64,000 nt of DNA, taken from Robiginitomaculum antarcticum DSM 21748 (lineage in GTDB: Bacteria; Pseudomonadota; Alphaproteobacteria; Caulobacterales; Maricaulaceae). Positions 8,453 to 19,500 of the stretch are shown here, in pieces (position 1 is the stretch's first letter; each line of letters starts with the position of its first letter). The stretch lies in the NCBI RefSeq assembly GCF_000365025.1, contig NZ_KB823012.1, forward strand, positions 310,001 through 374,000, written 5' to 3'. Both the position numbers and the translations under genes were made by a program. Under the pieces are notes generated by a model that was not told where the DNA came from, ran no database searches, and worked only from the letters and a program-made list of their open reading frames with translations.

Positions 8453-9079
8453 ATGAAAAATTTGTTTATCACAACCGCACTAGGCGCCGCTCTGGCTCTC
8501 ACAGCTTGCGGCAAAAACGATGACACGAAAATGGATGACGGACGGACGGCCAATGTCGAAGTCACTGATATTGATAGCGGCGCTGTTGACGCCGAAACGC
8601 CCACCGCGGAAATTACGGTTGACGAAACACCATCCACGCCGGATGTCGCCGTAACTGGACAAACAGACCTGCAAGAGGCGCAGAAATGGATGCGCGCGAA
8701 TGGTCAACGCGAGGGCGTGATCACAACGCCGTCCGGTTTGCAATATACGATAAGAGAATCAGGTGATGCGAGCGGACCGCTTCCAGCTATGAAACAAAAG
8801 GTTAAAGTTCATTACGAAGGTAAACTTCGCAATGGCGACGTCTTTGACAGCTCAATTGCGCGTAACGAACCGGTCGTATTTCCTGTCGGCGGCCTAATTC
8901 CGGGATGGAATGAGGCGCTTCAAATGATGCGGCCCGGGGATATCTGGACGCTCTATATTCCGCCAGCTTTGGCTTATGGCGCGCAGGGCGTTCCTAACCG
9001 CGGTGCGCCGGGATATCTCATCCCGCCTCATTCGCCCTTGATTTTCCGTTTGGAAATGATTGAGGTTGGTCCCAAATAA
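8453..9079 (+). CDS. FKBP-type peptidyl-prolyl cis-trans isomerase, lipoprotein
   Basis: A 208-residue protein with an N-terminal lipoprotein signal (MKNLFITTALGAALALTACG; lipobox LTAC). A low-complexity Asp/Thr-rich linker (residues ~20-75) follows, then one FKBP domain: SGLQYTIRESGD, KVKVHYEGKLRNGDVFDSS, PVVFPVGGLIPGWNEALQMM, PPALAYGAQGVPN and LIFRLEMIEV. The aromatic pocket residues of FKBP (Y, F, D, W, Y) are visible. It probably isomerises prolyl bonds of periplasmic or outer-membrane proteins. The start was placed at the ATG after AAAGGACTGAAC; an upstream ATG at 8423 would break the signal peptide. A strong terminator follows directly. It is separated from fba by 69 bp with no terminator, so read-through is possible. 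Confidence 0.9.
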   Translation: MKNLFITTALGAALALTACGKNDDTKMDDGRTANVEVTDIDSGAVDAETPTAEITVDETPSTPDVAVTGQTDLQEAQKWMRANGQREGVITTPSGLQYTIRESGDASGPLPAMKQKVKVHYEGKLRNGDVFDSSIARNEPVVFPVGGLIPGWNEALQMMRPGDIWTLYIPPALAYGAQGVPNRGAPGYLIPPHSPLIFRLEMIEVGPK

Positions 9080-9080
9080 C

Positions 9081-9111
9081 AAAAAGCCCCGCAGATATGC
9101 GGGGCTTTTTT
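9081..9111. terminator. Bidirectional intrinsic terminator between FKBP and M16 genes
   Basis: A perfect 8-bp stem GCCCCGCA / TGCGGGGC with a GATA loop is preceded by five A's and followed by six T's, so it can terminate transcription from both convergent genes. Confidence 0.9.
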
Positions 9112-9126
9112 GTGGCTTCCCAGCCG

Positions 9127-11973
9127 CTACTCGTTAGGTTTCGGCAATATTTGAACGCGGTACGCACTCGGCTCGACGAATATCTCTTTTGCGAGCGGTT
9201 TTAAATCCTCCAGCGTCATGTCCTGATAAACCTGTTTGCGGGTGCGCGCATTGTCCAAATCCTGTTCGTCCGTTTGAGCCTGCGCAATGACGCCCCCCCA
9301 ATATGCATTTGATTCCTCGGATTCCTCTATCTGCTCGCGGATCGGTTTAACCGCGCGGTCAAATTCATCGTCTGAGATATTGCCGGCCGCAAAATCGGCT
9401 GCAATTTCATCAATGCGGGCAAACATCGGCGCGATATCCTCGGGGCGAAGATCCAGCGACACGCCCACATATCCATAGCCCGGATAGGTTTGGGGCGAAT
9501 AGCGAAACGCGCTGGGTGAATATGTTGTACTGTCTTCTTCGCGTATCACCTCAACCAGACGGTTCGAAAAAATCTGCTCTAAAACGCCAATGCGGCGCGA
9601 GCGCAAAATATCCGTACCGTCCGGTGCCGGCCAATAAACCTGTAGGGCAGACCGGTTCGCCTCACCTTCGTGTATAAGGGTGACGGGTGTGGACGTTCCA
9701 GCCGGGAAATTCAGAACCCGCGCCTGCGGATAATCAGCTACAATATCATTGCGCATATCCAGAGCCCCGAAAGTAGCCCCGACTTGCGTAATAGCGTCTT
9801 CAATATCAACATCGCCAATGATCGAAATTTCAATCGCGCCTTTGGCCATTTGCGGATCAAGCCACGCGCGCACCTGATCATTATCAATAGCCAGCATTTC
9901 GGCTTCATTGGGGATACCGAAACGGGTATCGCCGCTGCGGATCAAGCGCGGAACGTCGCGTTGTGAGACGCCGCCGGGCGTACTGTCCAGTGTCGGATAC
10001 CAGCTGCGGATGCGTTTGTCATAGCTCGCCTTAGCCTCGGGACGATAGCCTGGCGCCGTGAGATTAGCCGCCATTAAATTGAGCTGATCGCGCAAATTAT
10101 CGGGCGTGGTTCCACCCGATAAGTAAAAAGTTTCAGCCGCAGTGCCAAAGCGGACGCTGACGGATTTACCTGCCATAATGCGGCGTAAGTCATCGGCGCT
10201 GTGTGCGGCGAGGCCTCCGGCGGACATAACATAGTCAGAGAACTCCTGAACATTCACATTATTTTCGGGCAGAGATAAAAAGCCGTCACCAAAGCGCACC
10301 ATGACCCGCAAAGAGCCTTCTTGAAAATCGGTCTTTTTGATGTTTAGGCGGACATTATTGTCGAATTTGACGCGGTGAATATCCAAATCCTCAACATGGT
10401 CGCGGAAGATGATCTCGCCAGGCTCACCCCAAACGGTGTAGGCGAAGTCCGTATTTTCGGTCACCATGGGAGCCGTTACGTCTTTAGCAGCGCTGTCCTT
10501 ATATGCGGCCAGAATTACGGATTCGGGATCGGCGACAGGTTTTGATGTTTGTAAGTAGAGCAGCGGTGCGTCGAGAACGCCGGTCCAGCGCGCTGTCCAG
10601 GCTTTAAACACGGCGTCTGGCGTGATGCTGTCCGCGTAACCTTCAAACCGCTCCAGAGAGCTTTGAGGGGTGGTGAAAACAGATTCATTGCTAAATGAGC
10701 CCACAAGCTGGCTGGCCAGTCCGGGCGTACGGCGCGTACCGGAAGTCTGAACGGACACCTGCAGGCCTTTGCGGTAATTTGCAATCTGCTCATCCATCTC
10801 AGTTTGTGTGAAGCCGAAATTAAGCGCGCGGCGTAGTTCCTGCTCGGCAATATCGAGTCCGTCAGTCCAATTATCCGCCTCGGTTGAGATGGTCAACGTG
10901 CTGATATCTCCGGCGCCGTAAAGCTCCGTCGATTGCGCGCCGCCGCCGATGAATTTTGCATCGGGCTTTTGGGCCAAGGTCGCAATGCGGCGGTTTAGAA
11001 TAGTATTGCCGAAACTGACCAGTAACTCCTGTTTGCGGTGATCCGCTGTATCCGGACGGTCGGTCACGGGGCCCATTTTGGAAATGGTCATACTGGTCTG
11101 GACTTCGGGGTCAGAGAAATACCCCACACGCTGCGTGTTTTTTGAAATCGATCCGGCGTCCAATTTGGCTGCGGCATCGCCCGTAGCCTGCCAGTCGCCG
11201 AAATTATCATTAATTTTTGTCTCAATCTCGGCGGGATCAAAATCTCCAACTACGACAAGGAAGGCATTTTCAGGTCGATAATAGCCTTCATAATAACCGC
11301 GGAACTGCGCACTTTTTATGGCGTCTAAATCCTCGGTTTCGCCAATCGGCAAGCGCGAGGGAATGCGGCTCTCGCCAAGATAAAAATCAAAACTTGCGAG
11401 CTGTGCGCGATAGGCTGCGCTGTCCCGGCGGCGTTTTTCTGATTTAACAACGCCCCGCTCGCGGTCAATCGCATCTTCGGCTAGCGATAGGCGGTCCGCA
11501 GTCTCGCGCATAATGTTGAAGGTGATATCGAACATCTCATCTGTCGTGGACGGAAGCTCCAGCATATACACCGTCTCGTCAAAACTGGTATAGGCATTGG
11601 TATCCGCGCCAAAGGCGAGACCGTAACGCTCCAGCGTCTTGGTCATTTCTCCTTCGGGCATATTCTGCGAACCGTTAAAGGCCATATGTTCGAGGAAGTG
11701 GGCGAGGCCTTGCGTATCATCTGTTTCATTGAGAGAGCCGGTGTCAAAGCGCAGGCGCATGGAGGCACTATTGGTCGGGGTGGCATTAGCCATGATGGCG
11801 TAACGCATGCCATTCTCCAGCTTGCCGTAAAAAACGTTTTCGTCCGGGCTTAAATCGCTGATCTCATGGACAAAATCATAAGTCTGGGTTTCTGGGGCCT
11901 TGCTACAGCCCGTAATCGCAATCAGTGAGGCTCCGGCAAGTAAAATTGCGGCGTGTTTAAAGGTGTTTTTCAC
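9127..11973 (-). CDS. M16 (insulinase/pitrilysin-like) zinc peptidase, lipoprotein
   Basis: A 948-residue protein with a lipoprotein signal peptide (MKNTFKHAAILLAGASLIAITGCS; lipobox ITGC). The inverted zinc motif HFLEH (HxxEH) lies at about residues 92-96 and the downstream glutamate is in the ERGVVKSEKRR segment about 75 residues later, as in active M16 enzymes. Two further M16-type lobes follow (around residues 230-420 and 700-900). The second lobe lacks an HxxEH copy, as usual in single-chain M16 proteases. The likely role is degradation of peptides in the periplasm or at the outer membrane; the substrate is unknown. It stands alone, convergent with the FKBP gene and 27 bp after the methyltransferase-like gene. 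Confidence 0.92.
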   Translation of the reverse strand: MKNTFKHAAILLAGASLIAITGCSKAPETQTYDFVHEISDLSPDENVFYGKLENGMRYAIMANATPTNSASMRLRFDTGSLNETDDTQGLAHFLEHMAFNGSQNMPEGEMTKTLERYGLAFGADTNAYTSFDETVYMLELPSTTDEMFDITFNIMRETADRLSLAEDAIDRERGVVKSEKRRRDSAAYRAQLASFDFYLGESRIPSRLPIGETEDLDAIKSAQFRGYYEGYYRPENAFLVVVGDFDPAEIETKINDNFGDWQATGDAAAKLDAGSISKNTQRVGYFSDPEVQTSMTISKMGPVTDRPDTADHRKQELLVSFGNTILNRRIATLAQKPDAKFIGGGAQSTELYGAGDISTLTISTEADNWTDGLDIAEQELRRALNFGFTQTEMDEQIANYRKGLQVSVQTSGTRRTPGLASQLVGSFSNESVFTTPQSSLERFEGYADSITPDAVFKAWTARWTGVLDAPLLYLQTSKPVADPESVILAAYKDSAAKDVTAPMVTENTDFAYTVWGEPGEIIFRDHVEDLDIHRVKFDNNVRLNIKKTDFQEGSLRVMVRFGDGFLSLPENNVNVQEFSDYVMSAGGLAAHSADDLRRIMAGKSVSVRFGTAAETFYLSGGTTPDNLRDQLNLMAANLTAPGYRPEAKASYDKRIRSWYPTLDSTPGGVSQRDVPRLIRSGDTRFGIPNEAEMLAIDNDQVRAWLDPQMAKGAIEISIIGDVDIEDAITQVGATFGALDMRNDIVADYPQARVLNFPAGTSTPVTLIHEGEANRSALQVYWPAPDGTDILRSRRIGVLEQIFSNRLVEVIREEDSTTYSPSAFRYSPQTYPGYGYVGVSLDLRPEDIAPMFARIDEIAADFAAGNISDDEFDRAVKPIREQIEESEESNAYWGGVIAQAQTDEQDLDNARTRKQVYQDMTLEDLKPLAKEIFVEPSAYRVQILPKPNE

Positions 11974-12000
11974 ACATATCTCCAGGATGGTTATGGTCGC

Positions 12001-12498
12001 CTAAATCCAGCGGCGCGTTGTCATTTTATAGTCTAAATAGTCTTGTCCAAAGCGCCGGGTCAAATAGGCTTCTTCTTTTTTCACGACGGTGAAATACAAT
12101 ATGGCGAGTGTTAGCGGTGCGGCAAGAAGGGCCAGCGGAGCGTTAAGCCCCAGCGCGATACCCAATTGCGCCAAAACAAAAGCCACGTAAATTGGATTGC
12201 GTGAATATCGGAATATCCCGCCGGTCATAAGGTGCGTATTGTGTTTGTGTGGCAAGATAGTCGTCTTGTGGTGCCTGAAGGTCAGAAATGCCCACAGCAA
12301 AATGCCCAGTGCGACGGTTATGAGTGCAATGGCGATGATATCGGAGAGTCTCGGCAGACCGGGCATTGTCAGCCCCAGCTTTTCGTTAAGATATAGTCCG
12401 GCCAACAGCCAGAATGCGGCCGTAAAGGGCGGGGGTATCGTCACGCCAGGATGGTCGTCAGGCGGCGGAATTTCAAAATTGGTCTCTTCGGATTTCAC
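12001..12498 (-). CDS. Isoprenylcysteine carboxyl methyltransferase-like membrane protein
   Basis: A 165-residue integral membrane protein with about four hydrophobic segments (FTAAFWLLAGLYL, IIAIALITVALGILLWAFL, IYVAFVLAQLGIALG, LALLAAPLTLAILYFTVV). The conserved ICMT/PEMT cofactor-binding signature is present: HLMTGGIFRYSRNPIYVAF, then KKEEAYLTRRFGQDYLDYK. Bacterial relatives are annotated as methyltransferases of the NnrU/ICMT/PEMT type, but their substrates are mostly unknown, so only a generic SAM-dependent methyltransferase role is suggested. The proline-rich N terminus (IPPPDDHPGVTIPPP) is cytosolic-looking. It lies 27 bp upstream of the M16 peptidase on the same strand; cotranscription is plausible. 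Confidence 0.82.
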   Translation of the reverse strand: MKSEETNFEIPPPDDHPGVTIPPPFTAAFWLLAGLYLNEKLGLTMPGLPRLSDIIAIALITVALGILLWAFLTFRHHKTTILPHKHNTHLMTGGIFRYSRNPIYVAFVLAQLGIALGLNAPLALLAAPLTLAILYFTVVKKEEAYLTRRFGQDYLDYKMTTRRWI

Positions 12499-12608
12499 GC
12501 TGTCACCTTATAGAGACTATGGCGCGCGTCAAAGCGCATTTGTTCAGCAATTCGTTTGTCTTTCATATAAACGCCCTAATTCAGATTTGACCAGACCGTA
12601 TGAGTAAT

Positions 12609-12625
12609 CTGAACGTTTTGTTCAG
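12609..12625. promoter_or_regulatory. Inverted repeat upstream of the HAD gene
   Basis: CTGAAC-GTTTT-GTTCAG forms a 6-bp perfect inverted repeat. GTTC followed by seven bases and GTTA is one base short of an SOS box, so LexA control is not claimed. A second palindrome-like site (TTAACTCAAGTTAA, 12654-12667) follows 28 bp later and contains two TTAA half sites spaced by 6, close to but not matching the CtrA consensus spacing of 7. Confidence 0.3.
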
Positions 12626-12698
12626 CTTCTGTTAATGTTATGATTGGTTTACCTTAACTCAAGTTAATGATGGCGCAGAATCGTCGTTGCGTTAAGAC

Positions 12699-13352
12699 AT
12701 GTCGAACTGCTGCGGAATATCTATGCCCCGAAAATATAATGGTTGGAACAGCGATCCCGTTGAGTTGATCGCATTTGACTTTGACGGGACAATTACGACC
12801 AAAGATACCTTCGCACTTTTTCTACGCTATTATGCAGGAACGGCTCAATGGCTTCTGAACTTGATATTACTTCTGCCGGGCTTCATCGCTTATGGACTTC
12901 GCCTTATTGACCGCAATGCAGTTAAGAGGCAGGTCGTGAGGCGCTTTTTCGGTGGAGAGTCGCAAACTGAGGTCAAAGCCCGCGCGGAGCAATTTGCCCG
13001 TGAGGTCATACCGGGATTGGTGCGCCCCGCCGCACTGGCTGAAGTGAACGCCAAACTGGCGCGCGGGGAGGCGGTGGCCTTGGTGTCGGCGTCGATTAAT
13101 GATTATCTGGATGTCTGGGCCAAGAGCGCGGGTATACTGAAAGTCATCGCGACCCGCCTCGCTGTCGATGGCGATGTCTTAACAGGCGCGCTTGATGGCC
13201 CGAATTGCTGGGGCGAGGGAAAACTCGCGTCAATTGCGGCAGAAATGGGGTCAAAAAATTATATAATTGCAGAAGCTTACGGGGATTCAGAAGGTGACAA
13301 GCCGATGTTAATCGCGGCAAAGGTGACTTTCTGGCAACCTTTTCGCGTCTGA
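12699..13352 (+). CDS. HAD-superfamily subfamily IB phosphatase
   Basis: This 217-residue protein carries the HAD motifs: DFDGTIT (nucleophile Asp and acid/base Asp) at about residues 28-34 followed by TKDTF, a motif II serine in ALVSASINDYLD, motif III lysine in EGKLASIAAEMG, and motif IV GDSEGDKPML. It fits the HAD-IB (SerB-like, TIGR01490) group, which includes phosphoserine phosphatase relatives with broad or unknown substrates. One hydrophobic segment (WLLNLILLLPGFIAYGL) sits in the cap region, often seen in this group. The start could be the ATG at 12699 or at 12723; neither has a clear Shine-Dalgarno. No stable terminator separates it from the giant gene downstream. Confidence 0.85.
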   Translation: MSNCCGISMPRKYNGWNSDPVELIAFDFDGTITTKDTFALFLRYYAGTAQWLLNLILLLPGFIAYGLRLIDRNAVKRQVVRRFFGGESQTEVKARAEQFAREVIPGLVRPAALAEVNAKLARGEAVALVSASINDYLDVWAKSAGILKVIATRLAVDGDVLTGALDGPNCWGEGKLASIAAEMGSKNYIIAEAYGDSEGDKPMLIAAKVTFWQPFRV

Positions 13353-13408
13353 TACCTTAGTATGTTGATAATGACAGGAATCCATTTATCAATTGCAATA
13401 AGCACTGG

Positions 13409-13432
13409 CCTAACCCTTACCGATTGGTTAGG
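13409..13432. promoter_or_regulatory. Inverted repeat in the leader of the giant repeat gene
   Basis: CCTAACC and GGTTAGG form a perfect 7-bp inverted repeat separated by 10 nt, 72 bp before the chosen start of the giant gene. It could be an operator for a dimeric regulator spanning two helical turns or an RNA hairpin in the leader. No factor can be named. Confidence 0.35.
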
Positions 13433-13503
13433 TTGAAGGTCACTATATGCGTGGACGGTCTACGCATATTTATTTGAAACGAGAGAATTTGGGGGTTTTT
13501 ATA

Positions 13504-16500
13504 ATGAAACGCACTCTCCTACTTGCCGCATCCGTTGTCGCAATCGCCGCACCATCACTGGCTCAAGAGCTTCCGCCGGCGACCGCCCTACCGGGTGAGT
13601 GCTACGCTCGGGTTATTGTTCCCGCACAATACGACTCTTCACAAACGCGCATCGTTAAGCAGCCCGAGTCTGTTTCATACCGTAAGATCCCCGCCCAATA
13701 TAAGACCGTGACCGAGCGCGTCGTTGTGCAGGAAGAAAGTTTTGAGCTTTCGACTGTTCCGGCCACTTATAAAAGTGTCACCGAGACTGTAATTGTTCAA
13801 GAGGCCTCTCAAGAAGTTGTCGTAACTCCCCCAGTTTACGGCACCGTTACAGAGACCGTAACAGTCCAGCCTGCGACCGTTGAGTATCAAACCGTCCCGG
13901 CTGTTTACGAAGATTATTCCGAGACTGTCGTTGTTCAGGAAGCGTCGACGTCACTCGTCGCCGTTCCGCCTGTATATGAGACAGTCACAGAGACCGTCAT
14001 TGCCGAAGAAGGCCGTACAGAACTTGTGACAATCCCCGCGACATTCGAAACTGTTGCTGAAACTGTCATCGTCACGCCCGCGACAAAAGAATATGTATCC
14101 GTCCCGGCTGTTTATGAAGATTACACCGAAAATGTCGTTGTCCAAGAGGCGGCGACGCAGCTTCGGACTATCCCGGCTGTATTTGAGACCGTAAGTGAAA
14201 ATGTTGTTGTCCAAGAGGCGGCAACTGAGCTGGTCACGATTCCGGCCGTATTTGAAACTGTGACTGAAACCGTTATCACGCAGCCTGCCGTTAAAGAGCT
14301 TGTCACTATTCCGGCAACTTTCGAAACTGTTTCGGAAACCGTTGTTGTAACGCCTGCATCCGCTGAGTATGTATCTGTCCCGGCTGTATATGAGACCGTA
14401 AGCGAAAACGTTGTTGTCCAAGAAGCTTCTTCAGAGCTTGTTACTGCTCCGGCTGTCTTTGAAACCGTAACCGAAACTGTCGTTGTGCAAGAAGCGTCCA
14501 CAGAACTTGTGACTATTCCTGCTGTCTTCGGCGAAGTCACTGAAACCGTTATTGCTCAGGCCGCCTCCAGCGAAATGGTCACAATTCCGGCGACGTTTAA
14601 AACCGTGTCCGAAACGATCGTTGTCCAGCCTGCGACTGTTGAATATGTATCCGTTCCGGCCGTCTATGAAGACTACGCCGAAAATGTGGTTGTGCAGCAA
14701 GCGTCGACCGAACTGGTCTCGCTCCCGCCTGTCTTCGAGACCGTATCCGAAACTGTTGTTGTCCAGCCTGCCGGCGTTGATTATGCAACCGTTCCTGCCG
14801 TGTTCGAAGATTACGCCGAAATTGTTGTCGTCCAGCCTGCGACGACAGAGCTTGTCTCCGTCCCCGCGACGTTTGAGACTGTTTCGGAAACTGTTGTTGT
14901 TCAGCCTGCAAGCGCCGACTATGTAACTGTTCCTGCGGTATATGAAACACGCACAGACGCGATCGTCGTGCAAGAAGCGTCAACCGAACTGGTTGCTGTT
15001 CCTGCCGTATTTGAAACTGTATCTGAAACGATCGTGGTTCAGCCCGCTTCCGTAGACTATGTCACGCTTCCGGCTGTCTTTGAGACTGTTGAAGAGGCTG
15101 TCATCGTTCAGGCGGCGTCAACCGAGCTTATCACCATCCCCGCAACATTCGAAACAGTGTCTGAGACAATTGTTGTTCAGCCTGCGACTGTGGAATATGC
15201 AACTGTGCCGGCTGTTTTTGAGACGGTTACCGAGAATATCGTTGTTCAGGCCGCGTCTACCGAGCTTATCACTATTCCGGCGACATTCGAAACTGCATCT
15301 GAAACCGTTGTGGTTCAGCCCGCCTCTGTACAATATGTTTCTGTGCCGGCTGTCTATGAGACAGTTGAAGAGGCTGTTGTTGTTCAAGAAGCGTCTACAG
15401 AACTTCTCGCCATTCCGCCGGTTTATGAAACCGTTACAGAAACCGTTATCGTAACGCCGGCCACTGTCGAATATATCGCCGTCCCGGCCGTATATGAGAC
15501 TATTCAAGAGCCTGTGATTGTTCAGGAAGCCTCATCAGAGCTGGTCACAATTCCCGCGACATTTGAGACGGTGACTGAAACTGTCGTCGTTACGCCTGCG
15601 ACCCGCGAATATGTATCCGTACCTGCAGTCTATGAAGACTACAATGAGACTGTGCTTGTGCAGCAAGCGTCAACTGAGCTTGTTTCCGTTCCGGCCACGT
15701 TCAAAAACGTCACTGAGACGATCGTGGTTCAGCCCGCGACGACTGAGTATGACACTGTTCCCGCTGTGTTTGAAACCGTCGAGCAACCTATCGTGGTTCA
15801 AGCCGCGTCTTCCGAGCTTATCAGCATCCCCGCAACATTTGAGACGGTGACTGAAACTATTGTTGTTCAGCCTGCGACAACCGAATATGTATCTGTTCCT
15901 GCCGTCTATGAAGCGGTTGAGCAGCCTATCATTGTTCAAGCCGCATCCAGCGAGCTTGTCACCATTCCGGCCGTATTTGAAACGGTAACCGAAACTATTG
16001 TTGTGACGCCTGCGACTGTTGAATATGTCGCTGTCCCGGCTGTTTATGAAGACTACGCCGAAACTGTTGTTGTTCAGCAGGCCTCAACCAATATGGTTGT
16101 TATCCCGCCTGTCTTTGAAACCGTGACCGAAACTGTTGTCGTTCAGCCTGCCACGGCTGAGTATGTTGCTGTTCCGGCCGTCTATGAAGATTACGCACAA
16201 ACGGTTGTTGTTCAGCCTGTGACCACCGAAGTGGTCGCGATTCCGGCCACATTTGAAACTGTATCCGAAACTGTTGTTGTCCAGCCTGCCGGCGTTGAAT
16301 ATGTCACCGTTCCGGCCGTATTTGAAACCGTATCTCAGCCTATTATTGTTCAGGAAGCGTCCAGCGAACTGATTAGTATTCCCGCGACATATAAGACTGT
16401 GTCTGAGACGGTCGTGGTTCAAGAAGCGTCCGCTGAGCTGATCTCAACACCGCCGGTCTATGAGACCGTTAGGGAGACAATGATTGTTCAGCCTGCGACG

Positions 16501-19500
16501 ACTGAGTTGGTTGCCGTACCTGCGACGTTCAAAAATGTTACTGAGACCATTATTGTGACGCCCGCGACTGCGGAATACGTATCTGTTCCTGCTGTATATG
16601 AAGATTACCAGGAGACCATAGTGGTCCAAGAGGCATCGACTGAGCTTGTTTCAGTCCCTGCTGTTTTTGAAACCGTTACTGAAGCTGTAATTGTGCAGGA
16701 AGCCTCGACAGAGCTGGTATCTGTCCCGGCCACTTATGAGACTGTAGCGCAGACTGTTATTGATCGTCCGGCGTCAACAGAGCTTGTCGCCATTCCCGCA
16801 ACATTCAAAGATGTCACAGAGACCATCGTCGTGCAGCCTGCCGGCGTTGAATATGTGTCTGTTCCCGCTGTTTACGAAGATTATTCCGAAACTATGGTTG
16901 TGCAGGAGGCTTCGACTGAATTGGTTGCTGTTCCTGCGACATACCGCACCGTGACCGAAACTGTCGTCATGCAGGAGGCCTCCACAGAGCTGGTCACTGT
17001 TCCGGCTGTATTTGATACTGTCACAGAAACGGTCATCGTTCAGCCTGCGACCACAGAATATGTAACTGTACCCGCCAAGTTCCGTACAGAGCAGCAGAAT
17101 TATGTTACCGCTGAAGCGACTGACCCGATGGTTATTATTCCGGCCACATACCGCAATGTGACGCAGACGATTGTTACAGAAGAAGAGTCGACGCAGCTTC
17201 GCGCCATTGCAGCAACATACCGCAATGTGACTGAAACTGTGGTCGTGAAAGCGGCCTCTACGGATGTCGAAATCATTCCGGCTGTCTACGAGACCCGCAC
17301 CGATCAGGTTCTTGTCGAGCCGGCCCGCATTGTATGGAAGCCTGCGACGCAAGCTATGCAGAGCGCCGGTGTCAGTGCGAATAACCAAGGCGATGACGGT
17401 TTGGTCAATTACGATCTTCAGCCCCAGAAATTTACAGTCTTTAACGGCGTAAACGAAATTGTTGTCGAATCAGACGCAACCGTCGTGGATAATACCGGCG
17501 AAATTCTCTGCCGCGTTGAAATTCCGGCCCAGTTCAAAACCATTACGAAGCGCGTTATTAAAACGCCTGCCCGTGTCGTTGAGCGCACAATTCCGGCTGT
17601 CACGCAGCAAGTGACTCGACGGGTTGTTGACCGCGCCGCGTCTACGCAGGAAATCAAAATACCTGCTAAAACCGAAACAATCACGCGCCGCGTTGTTGAT
17701 CGCCAAGTCCGGACAATGAAATTGTCTGAAGCCCGTCGTCTGAACCTTCTGCCAAGTGCGCGGTGGCCCGGTGGGGACGCTGTTGTTGACGCAAGCGGAA
17801 ATGTCCGCTTCCCGAGCGGTATTGTCGGTAACCAAACCATGGGAACTGTTGCGACCCGCGTTGTTGATGAACCGGCCCGTGTCGTTGAGCGCCAAATCCC
17901 TGCCGTGACCAAACAGGTTACGCGCCGCGTCGTGAAAACGCCGGCCCGTGTTGTTGAGCGCGCTATTCCTGCGCAGACGCAGGCCGTTACGCGCCGCGTT
18001 GTGGCAACGCCTGCAACGACGCAAGAGCGCAGCATTCCGGCTGTTACGAAAGTTGAAGCCCGCCGCCGCATCAAAACGCCGTCCCGCACTGTAGAACGCC
18101 CAATTCCGGCCGTGACCAAACAGGTTACCCGCCGCGTTGTGGACCGTCCTGCCAGCACAGCTGAACGTGCTGTCCCGGCTGTGTCCAAGCAAGTCACCCG
18201 GCGCGTCGTGAAAACGCCGGCGCGGACTGTTGAGCGGGCTATCCCTGCGAAAACAGCGACTGTGACACGCCGCGTTGTGAAAACACCGGCCCGCACGGTT
18301 GAGCGCGCGATCCCGGCTGTAACTAAAGTCGAAGCGCGCCGCCGCATCGCAACGCCGGCCCGCACGGCTGAGCGCACAATTCCGGCTGTGACCGCTCAGG
18401 TCACCCGCCGCGTCGTTGATGTTCCGGCCCGCACAGTTGAACGCGCCATTCCGGCTGTGACGAAAGTCCAGACCCGCCGCGTTGTCAAAACACCTGCCCG
18501 CGTTTCCGAACGGTCCATTCCGGCTGTGACCAAAGTTGTCACCCGCCGCGTTGTTGATCGCCCTGCATCTACGCAAGAGCGTTCAATCCCGGCCGTGACC
18601 AAAGTGGAAACACGCCGCGTTGTTAAAACGCCGGCACGCACGGTTGAACGCGCTATACCGGCTGTGACGAAAGTCGTTACCCGCCGCGTCGTCAAAACGC
18701 CGGCTCGGACGGCTGAGCGCACAATTGCCGCAGTCACGCGTCAGGAAACTCTGCGCCGCGTCAAAACGCCGGCCCGCACAGTTGAACGCGCGGTCCCGGC
18801 TGTGACCAAGCAAATTACCCGCCGCGTTGTTAAAACGCCGGGTTCAAGCCGTACGCAGGCTGTTCCGGCTGTTACCAAAGTGGAATCGCGCCGCCGTATC
18901 GCCACGCCGGCCCGCACGGCTGAACGGACGATCCCGGCTGTCACAAAACAGATCACCCGCCGCGTCGTGAAGACGCCGGCCCGTGTGACTGAGCGCGCTA
19001 TCCCGGCTGTCAGTAAGATGGAAACCCGCCGCGTTGTGAAGACGCCGGCGCGCACCGTTGAACGCACTGTTCCGGCGGTAACTGCGACTGTGACCCGCCG
19101 CGTTGTCAAAACACCGGCGAGAGTGACTGAGCGTGCTATCCCGGCTATCAGCAAAATGGAAACGCGCCGCGTTGTCAAAACGCCGGCCCGCACGGCTGAA
19201 CGCACTGTTCCGGCTGTGACCAAAGTGGTCACCCGCCGCGTTGTCGATGTTCCGGCCCGCACTGTAGAGCGCGCAGTCCCCGCGATTACGAAAGTGGAAG
19301 CGCGCCGCCGTATTGCTACGCCGGCCCGCACAGCTGAGCGTACAATCCCGGCGGTAACCGCCCAAGTGACCCGCCGCGTTGTCAAAACGCCGGCCCGCGT
19401 CACTGAACGCGCCATTCCGGCCGTGACAAAAATGCAGACCCGCCGCGTGATCAAAACGCCGGCGAGTACGCGTGAGCGCATGATACCGGCTATAACCGCT

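Noticed and set aside
12620-12634. GTTC-N7-GTTA as an SOS box upstream of the HAD gene
   Set aside because: The last base differs from the consensus GTTC; the neighbouring gene is not an expected SOS gene.
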